A stretch of 64,000 nt of DNA from Verrucomicrobiaceae bacterium. GTDB lineage: Bacteria; Verrucomicrobiota; Verrucomicrobiia; Verrucomicrobiales; Verrucomicrobiaceae. Each line of letters starts with the position of its first letter. Within the stretch, counting starts at the first letter, position 1. The translations under genes were made by a program, and so were the position numbers. Where the stretch lies: NCBI GenBank assembly GCA_947466075.1, contig CANIBP010000006.1, forward strand, positions 62,001 to 126,000, read 5' to 3'. The notes beneath the pieces were generated by a model. That model had not been told where the DNA came from. It saw nothing but the letters and a program-made list of their open reading frames with translations, and made no database searches. Below are positions 58,633 through 64,000 of this stretch, in pieces.

Positions 58633-59610
58633 TCAAACACCCGCGATGATCTTGTTCAGCCGGTCGGTGAACTCAGGCAGCGGCAGGCCGTTGTCCTCGA
58701 CCGTTATCCAGCCGTTGTAGCCCACGTCGTCGAGCGCCTGGCGCATTTTCGGCCAGTCGATGCTGCCATCACGTGGATGCACAAACTTGCCGCTGTGGTT
58801 GTCCGGCGCGAGTGCGTAGTCCTTGATGTGGATCTTCTTGATGAGGCCGCCGAGTGTGTGAATCCAGTCATGCACGGGCACCAGATACTTCACATGATTG
58901 CCCACGTCGTAGTAGGCCTGCACAAACGGGTGGTTGAAGGACGCGACGAAGTTCTTGTAGAGGTCCGGGCGCACCCAGAGGTTGTTCCAGACGTTCTCGA
59001 GGCCGATGATGACGTTCAGCTTCTCCGCCAGCGGGATGAGTTTGGTCACCTGCTCCTTCGATCCATCGGTCGATTTGTTCTGCAGCGCGATGTAGCGTTC
59101 GAACGGCGTGTTGTCGCCCTTCACCACGCGGCTGACGTGGCCGGTCTTCTCGTCGAACTCGATGTCAAAGTCCCACGGGTCGGGCATCTTCACCGTTGGA
59201 CCACCGACGCGACACGGCACTAGCAGAATCGTCTCAGCGCCGAGCCAGTTTGCGGTCCGCAATGCCTTCTCCGTCACCGCATAACTCGCCGCCACTTGCC
59301 CGGGATCATCGCTGTTGAACTCTGCCCAACCACGCAGAACCGAGTGCACCTTCAATCCGATGTCTTCGACAAGTTCGCGCGCTTTCCTGGCCTCCGTCTC
59401 GTCATCAAAGAGATGCGAAACCTCGACTCCGTCGAATCCGGCGTCCTTGAGATCACGCAGCGCTTTCTCTTCCGGCTTGCCGATGATCTTGGCTTTCTTG
59501 ATCACTGTTTTGAACGATGCTGCGTTCGACGGCGACAGGAATGACAGCGACGCAGCACCAGCGGTGGCGAGAAATTGCCGACGGGACGAAGAGAAAGCGG
59601 TTGTTTTCAT
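58633..59610 (-). CDS. Exported sugar phosphate isomerase/epimerase-type TIM barrel protein
   Basis: The 325-residue protein has a twin-arginine-like signal (SSSRRQFLATAGAASLSFLS). The body is an AP-endonuclease-2-type TIM barrel (PF01261): LRDLKDAGFDGVEVSHL, GLKVHSVLRGWAEF, VIIGLENVWNNLWVRPD, HPFVQAYYDVGNH, KKIHIKDYALAPDN and YNGWITVEDNG. The Glu/Asp/His/Glu residues in these segments match the usual metal-binding set. Family members isomerise or epimerise sugars and keto-sugars. I chose the ATG at 59610 because it begins the signal; the frame is open to 59700. It is 93 bases downstream of pdxA; that gap contains nothing recognisable. Confidence 0.92.
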   Translation of the reverse strand: MKTTAFSSSRRQFLATAGAASLSFLSPSNAASFKTVIKKAKIIGKPEEKALRDLKDAGFDGVEVSHLFDDETEARKARELVEDIGLKVHSVLRGWAEFNSDDPGQVAASYAVTEKALRTANWLGAETILLVPCRVGGPTVKMPDPWDFDIEFDEKTGHVSRVVKGDNTPFERYIALQNKSTDGSKEQVTKLIPLAEKLNVIIGLENVWNNLWVRPDLYKNFVASFNHPFVQAYYDVGNHVKYLVPVHDWIHTLGGLIKKIHIKDYALAPDNHSGKFVHPRDGSIDWPKMRQALDDVGYNGWITVEDNGLPLPEFTDRLNKIIAGV

Positions 59611-59703
59611 CGAGAAAACCAAACGAGCTAAAGAGTCGGCTTGTTGCTCGGTTGTTCCTTTTACTGGAATGAGGCTGTGCGTTCTTTTTATTGGAAGCAC
59701 TGA

Positions 59704-60699
59704 TTAGCTACAAAAACGCGCCGCCAGCAGCACCGCTTCGACCAGACTGTTGCCATTCGCTTTGCCTTGCCAGGCGATGTCACATGCGGTGCCGTGATCG
59801 ACACTGGTGCGCGGCACGGGTAGGCCGAGAGTGGTGTTCACGGCTGAATCAAAGGCGATCATCTTGAGTGGGATCAGTGCCTGATCGTGATACATGCAGA
59901 TGTAGGCGTCCACTTGGCGGCGCTTCGCAGGAATGAAGGCGGTGTCAGGAGGCAGCGGGCCTTCGATTTGGATGCCTTTTGCGCGTGCTGCAGCGATGGC
60001 TGGCATGATGATGTTTCCCTCTTCTCCACGGCCAAACAAGCCGTGCTCGCCAGCGTGCGGATTGAGACCAAGCACGGCGATTTTGGGCTTCTTGCCACGC
60101 ACACGTTGCACGGCCTCATCCGTCAGTTCGATGACATCCAAAATGCGCGCGGTCGTCAATGCAGGCACCACATCTAAATAACCGATGTGCACGGTGACGA
60201 GGCTACAGATCATCTCCTCGGAGAAAAACGTCATGCAGGAACGCGCAGCGGCCATTTTCTCCGCAAACATCTCCGTGTGGCCGGGATAGGTGATGCCAGC
60301 GGCATGCAGGGCTTCTTTGTTCAGCGGTGCCGTTGCCACGGCGGCGACTTGCTTGGCTAAAGCAGCCTCAATGCTCTTTTCGACATAACGAAAGCCGGCC
60401 GCACCGGTTCTGGCACTCACCTTGCCTGGCGTGAAATCTTCCGCAACAAAGCCGAACAGATCGAGCACCGCCGGTCCGTCGATGGAACTGCATTTCTCTG
60501 CCCATTCGATCTCTGAGATGATGCGCTTCGGTGCTGGGAGATTCGTCTGACGTGCGCAGCGAGAAAGCAACCTCGCATCGCCAAAGATCACCGGTGTAGC
60601 GACTTCGCACAAGGTTTCATTGGCGAGCAGTTGCAGACAGATTTCAGGACCGACCCCGGCAGGGTCGCCCATGGTGACGGCGATGATTGGTTTGGGCAT
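59704..60699 (-). CDS. pdxA: 4-hydroxythreonine-4-phosphate dehydrogenase PdxA (or PdxA2-type)
   Basis: The 331-residue cytoplasmic enzyme carries the PdxA signatures: VTMGDPAGVGPEI at the N-terminus, TAPLNKEALHAAGITYPGHTE with the metal and substrate His, GLNPHAGEHGLFGRGEEG, CMYHDQALIPLKM and TTLGLPVPRTSVDHGTA. PdxA oxidises 4-phosphohydroxy-L-threonine in vitamin B6 synthesis. The related PdxA2 enzymes act on 4-phospho-threonate or erythronate in sugar-acid breakdown. The neighbouring epimerase and esterase make the second option possible. The ATG at 60699 is preferred over a TTG at 60720 that touches the upstream stop. Confidence 0.94.
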   Translation of the reverse strand: MPKPIIAVTMGDPAGVGPEICLQLLANETLCEVATPVIFGDARLLSRCARQTNLPAPKRIISEIEWAEKCSSIDGPAVLDLFGFVAEDFTPGKVSARTGAAGFRYVEKSIEAALAKQVAAVATAPLNKEALHAAGITYPGHTEMFAEKMAAARSCMTFFSEEMICSLVTVHIGYLDVVPALTTARILDVIELTDEAVQRVRGKKPKIAVLGLNPHAGEHGLFGRGEEGNIIMPAIAAARAKGIQIEGPLPPDTAFIPAKRRQVDAYICMYHDQALIPLKMIAFDSAVNTTLGLPVPRTSVDHGTACDIAWQGKANGNSLVEAVLLAARFCS

Positions 60700-60716
60700 G
60701 AACCTGCGAGTTTGGC

Positions 60717-61559
60717 TCAACGCAACGCCTTGTCGAGAAACTTGGCAATGATGGCGGTACGCTCGTCATCATAGAACTCCGCACCACCGTGCTTGCTGCC
60801 AGGCATCAGGATGAACTGCACAGGCAGTTTGGTGGCCTCATAAGCCTTTGTGAACTCCTGCGACTGCGCTGGTGGCATCTGCGGATCAGCATCGCCGTGG
60901 ATCAAGAGCAGCGGTGGGTCATTGTTGTCGAGGTGCGCAACAGGGCTGCCGAGTCTGGCCAGATCAGGCTTTTCGGTCGGCTGACCGCCAAGCAGCAGTT
61001 GCAGCGCAGGCACGCGCATCTTCAGGCCAAACTCGGCGCTCTGCATCAGAATCGTCTGCAAGTTTGAGGCGCCGTAAAGACTCACGATACACTGCACATC
61101 GCTGCTTTGACTCAAAGACTCACCGACATTGCCTTCCAGTTCTTTGTGGCCATTCGTCACACCCACCAGCGCCGCTAGGTGTCCACCGGCTGAAGAACCA
61201 ATGATGCCGATGCGGGATGTGTTGAGGTGATACAACTCAGACTTCGCACGCAGAAAACGAATGACTGCCTTGATGTCGTGAATCTGTGCAGGAAACATCG
61301 CTTGGGTCGAAAGCCGATAGTCCACGCTCGCAATCGCGAAACCATGATCCAGCAGCTTCGAGATCGGCACATCCGACTTCGATCCTGCACGCCAAGCACC
61401 ACCGTGAACATAGACGAGCAACGGCGCATGGGAGGCCTTGGGTGTATGCAGGTCCAGTTTGAGTGAGTGATCACCGACGCGCGCGTATTCGATGTCTGTC
61501 TGTGTGTCAGCGAAGGCGCAGCAGCTGATCAGGTGGAGGATGCAGACGATTGTTCTCAT
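60717..61559 (-). CDS. Exported alpha/beta hydrolase (esterase)
   Basis: The 280-residue protein has a signal peptide (MRTIVCILHLISCCAFA). The hydrolase fold shows HGGAW (52-56), the nucleophile elbow GSSAG (Ser123), a probable Asp in IHGDADPQMP and a probable His in GSKHGG. It is similar in type to the esterase at 57772-58629 but not a near copy. It probably acts on acylated carbohydrates in the periplasm. Its ATG overlaps the stop of the riboflavin-kinase-like gene by four bases (ATGA), and pdxA follows 17 bases downstream. Confidence 0.92.
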   Translation of the reverse strand: MRTIVCILHLISCCAFADTQTDIEYARVGDHSLKLDLHTPKASHAPLLVYVHGGAWRAGSKSDVPISKLLDHGFAIASVDYRLSTQAMFPAQIHDIKAVIRFLRAKSELYHLNTSRIGIIGSSAGGHLAALVGVTNGHKELEGNVGESLSQSSDVQCIVSLYGASNLQTILMQSAEFGLKMRVPALQLLLGGQPTEKPDLARLGSPVAHLDNNDPPLLLIHGDADPQMPPAQSQEFTKAYEATKLPVQFILMPGSKHGGAEFYDDERTAIIAKFLDKALR

Positions 61560-61999
61560 GATTCGATCCTCATCTGCTCCGCAGGCACTTCCAGCCGTAT
61601 TTTCGTGCCATAGGCCAAACCTTCCGTCCACGGCAACAGCAGTTCGAGCACATCCGGCTTCTGGAAATGCTCGGGCTTCGTGTCTGGATGCGGAAAGTAG
61701 ATCAAGCCACTCACGGGAGTCGCATCATCGCGATGAACGATCACATCGAAGAACGAAAAATCCTCCGCTGGCTCCGTGGTATGCCATTTCAAGGCGCGAA
61801 AGGTCCATTTCGGTTTCACCACGCAATAACTCATCGGCGCGATGCTCACATTTAATGTGCCGAGATGGTAGCCGCTCAAATCAAGGCCCAACTCGCGAAA
61901 GAATGGCAACTGCATCCGCATCGTGCCGCCCGGAAATCGCGGATTGCCATTGAGACCCGAAGCGACGCGATGGCCTTGAACGATGGTGGCTGGGATCAT
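61556..61999 (-). CDS. Small protein resembling archaeal CTP-dependent riboflavin kinase (cradle-loop barrel)
   Basis: The 147-residue protein has no signal peptide. Its N-terminal block (ATIVQGHRVASGLNG ... LGLDLSGYHLGTLNVSI) follows the pattern G-x-V-x-S-G-L ... L-G ... GTLN of archaeal RibK (DUF120). Its C-terminal block (SGLIYFPHPDTKPEHFQKPD, then LELLLPWTEGLAYGTKIRLEV) follows the RibK ending with a His-containing loop, an IIAP-like turn and a final strand. The match is by pattern only. It overlaps the DUF1501 stop at its start and the esterase ATG at its end, both as ATGA, so it is translated together with exported carbohydrate-related proteins. It may instead be an unrelated barrel domain; enzymatic activity is unproven. 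Confidence 0.8.
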   Translation of the reverse strand: MIPATIVQGHRVASGLNGNPRFPGGTMRMQLPFFRELGLDLSGYHLGTLNVSIAPMSYCVVKPKWTFRALKWHTTEPAEDFSFFDVIVHRDDATPVSGLIYFPHPDTKPEHFQKPDVLELLLPWTEGLAYGTKIRLEVPAEQMRIES

Positions 62000-63408
62000 G
62001 CCAAAATCTTCTTCACCACCTTGCACGGCTCCACGCCGGTGAGTTTGAAATCCAGCCCGGCGCTGCGGAATGTGAGATGCTCATGGTCGATGCCCAGGCA
62101 GTGCAAGATGGTGGCTTGAAGGTCGGGCACGTGGACTTCGTCTTCGATGATGTTGAAGCCCATGTCGTCTGTGGCACCGACGGTGACGCCCCCTTTGATG
62201 CCGCCACCGGCCATCCACATGCTAAAAGCCTGGGGATGATGATCACGACCCATGCTGCGGCCCAGTGACACACTGGCTTCGACCATTGGTGTGCGACCAA
62301 ACTCACCACCCCAGACGACGAGCGTATCATCGAGCATGCCGCGCTGTTTGAGATCCTTGATGAGCGCTGCGCTGGCCTGATCAGTGATGCCGCAGTTCTT
62401 CGTCACATTGCCCGCCACATCGCTGTGTGCATCCCAGCCTTCGTTGTAGATATTGATGAATCGGACACCGCGCTCAACCATGCGCCTAGCAAGCAAGCAG
62501 GCACGGGCAAAGGATGGCACTTTCGGATCGCAGCCATACATCTCCAGCGTGGTCTTTTCCTCACTGGTGAGGTCCATCAACTCAGGCGCGGAGCTTTGCA
62601 GACGATAGGCCATCTCGTAGTTGGCGATTCGCGTCGCGGTCTCGCTATCGCCATCCAGTTTGAGTCGGCGATGATTCATCGCGTTGATGAGGTCGATGGT
62701 ATCGCGCTGCGTGCCATCTTCGATCCCCTGTGGCGTGCTCACATTCAAAATGGGGTCGCCCGTGTTACGGAAGCGTGTGCCGGAATAGATGCTCGGCAGG
62801 AAACCGCTGCCCCAGCACGCCGCACCGCCACTGATGCCGCTGCCGGTGCTCATGACGACAAAGGACGGCAGATCACGCGACTCCGAGCCGAGACCATAAG
62901 TGATCCACGAGCCCATGCTCGGGCGGCCAGGCTGAGAGAAGCCCGTGTTCATGAAAATTTGCGCCGGCGCATGATTGAACTGCGTGGTGCGGCAGGATTT
63001 GATGATGGCGATGTCATCCACCACCGTCGCCAGATGCGGCAGCATCTCGGATAACTCCAAGCCACTCTGCCCATGCTTGGCAAACTTGAAGCGCGGCCCC
63101 AAAACTGCCGCATCCGGCCGGATGAAGGCATAACGCTGCCCACCGATGATCGAAGGCGGGATCGGCTTGCCCTCAAATTTCGTCAGCAGCGGTTTGTTGT
63201 CGAAAAGCTCAAGCTGCGACGGCGCACCCGCCATGAACATGTGGATCACGGCCTTCGCCTTCGGTTGCAAATGCGGAGCGGCAGCCACATTCGGGCTCTT
63301 GCTCGATCCATAAGCCGATTCCGCCAGTAGCGATGCCAAAGCGATCTTGCCAGTGCCAATGCCGCAGTCTTGGAAGAAATGCCGGCGGGTGATGTTGGAG
63401 GTGTTCAT
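61996..63408 (-). CDS. DUF1501 family exported protein
   Basis: The 470-residue protein has a twin-arginine-like signal (ITRRHFFQDCGIGTGKIALASLL). The DUF1501 body includes AVIHMFMAGAPSQLELFDNKPLL, KSCRTTQFNHAPAQIFMNTG, VWGGEFGRTPMVE, GRDHHPQAFSMWMAGGGIKGG and the ending LGIDHEHLTFRSAGLDFKLTGVEPCKVVKKIL. It is of the same subgroup as 34785-36251. It should pair with the DUF1553 protein whose end lies at 63711-64000, but a small low-GC gene stands between them. Both its start and its stop overlap neighbouring genes by four bases. Confidence 0.93.
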   Translation of the reverse strand: MNTSNITRRHFFQDCGIGTGKIALASLLAESAYGSSKSPNVAAAPHLQPKAKAVIHMFMAGAPSQLELFDNKPLLTKFEGKPIPPSIIGGQRYAFIRPDAAVLGPRFKFAKHGQSGLELSEMLPHLATVVDDIAIIKSCRTTQFNHAPAQIFMNTGFSQPGRPSMGSWITYGLGSESRDLPSFVVMSTGSGISGGAACWGSGFLPSIYSGTRFRNTGDPILNVSTPQGIEDGTQRDTIDLINAMNHRRLKLDGDSETATRIANYEMAYRLQSSAPELMDLTSEEKTTLEMYGCDPKVPSFARACLLARRMVERGVRFINIYNEGWDAHSDVAGNVTKNCGITDQASAALIKDLKQRGMLDDTLVVWGGEFGRTPMVEASVSLGRSMGRDHHPQAFSMWMAGGGIKGGVTVGATDDMGFNIIEDEVHVPDLQATILHCLGIDHEHLTFRSAGLDFKLTGVEPCKVVKKILA

Positions 63409-63704
63409 GATGTTAGAAATTTCGATTTATACCATTCCTCCATAGAGCTTCGCTGCTCAGGAGAAATGTTTGCCCATTTTGTGTCATCGGAGAGACGCAG
63501 AGAACCCGCAGTGCTCATGATGTGGCTAAACCAATCTGGATAGCTCCATATTCTCGGAATAGGTGAATGAAGGTGTTTCTTGGCTGGATTCCAGTGAACC
63601 TCGACCCCTTCACGATAGATCAAAGGAAACGATTGCGAGTGTGGGTGCAAATACAGCTTCCCGTCCTCGTCGATCCCAACCTCGTCTATGAAGTCCGTTT
63701 CCAT
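63405..63704 (-). CDS. Orphan 99-residue protein of low GC, inserted in the operon
   Basis: The product begins METDFIDEVGIDEDGKLYLHP and contains FPLIYREGVEVHWNPAKKHLHSP and PRIWSYPDWFSHI, with many aromatic residues and no signal peptide. I do not recognise a family with certainty; its compact acidic, aromatic-rich make-up recalls small stand-alone proteins found as mobile cassettes or immunity genes. I counted 141 G or C in 300 bases (47 percent), well below the neighbours. Its stop overlaps the DUF1501 ATG as ATGA, and its ATG lies 6 bases after the DUF1553 stop, so it is fully integrated in the transcript. The usual arrangement places DUF1553 and DUF1501 side by side. Confidence 0.75.
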   Translation of the reverse strand: METDFIDEVGIDEDGKLYLHPHSQSFPLIYREGVEVHWNPAKKHLHSPIPRIWSYPDWFSHIMSTAGSLRLSDDTKWANISPEQRSSMEEWYKSKFLTS

Positions 63705-63710
63705 GATTCT

Positions 63711-64000
63711 CTATGGATGTGTGATGGCTTCGTCGAGGTTCAGCGCCGCGCGGCTCACCGCTGCCCAAAGCGCTTCGCCTTCGAGTTTCTTTTCGCGTTG
63801 CTTTTGGAGGAAGGATTTGAGCATGGCGAGTTCATCGGCTGCGGCGGGGCGGGTGGTGCAGCGGCGGAAGATGTTGGTGAGGCGCTCGTCGTCGGTTGGG
63901 GATTCGGTGATGACTTGTTTGGCCATGGCTTGGGCGGCTTCCATGAACATTTGATCGTTGAGCAGCGTGAGGGCTTGCAGGGGGCTGTTGGAGACATCGC
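63711..64000 (-). CDS. C-terminal part of a DUF1549/DUF1553 cytochrome-type protein (partial)
   Basis: The gene continues beyond the right edge; about 96 residues are visible. The segment SPLQALTLLNDQMFMEAAQA is the standard DUF1553 ending motif, as in TPLQALVTLNDPQFVEAARR of the protein at 36258-39113. It continues LTNIFRRCTTRPAAADELAMLKSFL and ends NLDEAITHP. The rest should contain signal peptide, haem motifs and DUF1549. It is the most upstream visible gene of the minus-strand run that includes DUF1501, RibK-like, esterase, pdxA and epimerase genes. Confidence 0.9.
   Translation of the reverse strand, partial: DVSNSPLQALTLLNDQMFMEAAQAMAKQVITESPTDDERLTNIFRRCTTRPAAADELAMLKSFLQKQREKKLEGEALWAAVSRAALNLDEAITHP

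Noticed and set aside
1..64000. Possible bacterial microcompartment or CRISPR/phage/defence island
   Set aside because: A sugar-isomerase-like tail at the left edge made a verrucomicrobial microcompartment locus worth considering, but no shell protein genes are present. No integrase, phage, toxin or nuclease cluster was seen either.

Overview
The window looks like a chromosomal segment of a Verrucomicrobiota bacterium (a Verrucomicrobiaceae or Prosthecobacter-like member of the PVC superphylum). This rests on the density of families that are characteristic of Planctomycetes and Verrucomicrobia. They include five DUF1501 proteins, three DUF1549/DUF1553 cytochromes, two DUF1592-type cytochromes with two DUF1552 partners, three very large ThuA/PVC-type dehydrogenase fusions, and a Rhodopirellula/Verrucomicrobium-type ECF sigma factor next to a FecR-LamG membrane protein. 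The DNA is GC-rich, and most genes encode exported proteins with Sec or twin-arginine-like signals. Shine-Dalgarno sequences are rarely visible. No rRNA, tRNA, CRISPR array or transposase gene was seen, and no gap between genes exceeds about 210 bases.

Layout: (1) 1-6858, plus strand: the tail of a probable sugar isomerase, an FG-GAP repeat protein, a TauE/SafE permease, a Pro/Gln/Tyr-rich lipoprotein, a hairpin terminator, and the housekeeping repair gene mfd. (2) 6860-18691, mixed strands: a Kelch/mutarotase-like protein, three DUF1501 proteins, a 59-residue orphan gene, a metallo-beta-lactamase and phospholipase-C-like pair, a DUF1549/DUF1553 cytochrome and a PPC-domain protein. (3) 18751-49415, about 30 kb all on the minus strand: headed by an ECF sigma gene and FecR-LamG gene, then a PQQ-like propeller, a ThuA protein, a sulfatase, three giant multidomain ThuA/dehydrogenase proteins, DUF1549/DUF1553 plus DUF1501, SGNH and SDR enzymes, and DUF1592 plus DUF1552. 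(4) 49538-58629, plus strand, divergent from the sigma gene: a cytochrome/coiled-coil/WD40 protein, an SGNH hydrolase, a second DUF1592 and DUF1552 pair, a polysaccharide deacetylase and an esterase. (5) 58633-64000, minus strand: a run with several 4-base overlaps, carrying the end of a DUF1553 protein, a low-GC orphan, DUF1501, a riboflavin-kinase-like small protein, an esterase, pdxA and a TIM-barrel epimerase.

How the genes may work together (inference): sulfatase, SGNH and alpha/beta hydrolases, a polysaccharide deacetylase, carbohydrate-binding-like domains (F5/8 type C, NPCBM, LamG) and epimerase-like enzymes point to extracytoplasmic breakdown of a substituted or sulfated glycan. The many haem-binding and dehydrogenase-like domains suggest that sugar oxidation is coupled to periplasmic electron transfer. 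The three giant proteins share a ThuA head and a PVC dehydrogenase propeller but end differently: two in distinct c-type cytochrome domains and one in an azurin-like blue-copper domain. A 15-bp sequence shared upstream of the sigma operon and of one giant gene may tie them into one sigma regulon.

The less ordinary signals are the cupredoxin-tailed fusion, palindromic elements between genes and one inside a coding sequence, a collapsed relic of a ThuA gene, internal protein duplications, and a bacterial protein resembling archaeal CTP-dependent riboflavin kinase.
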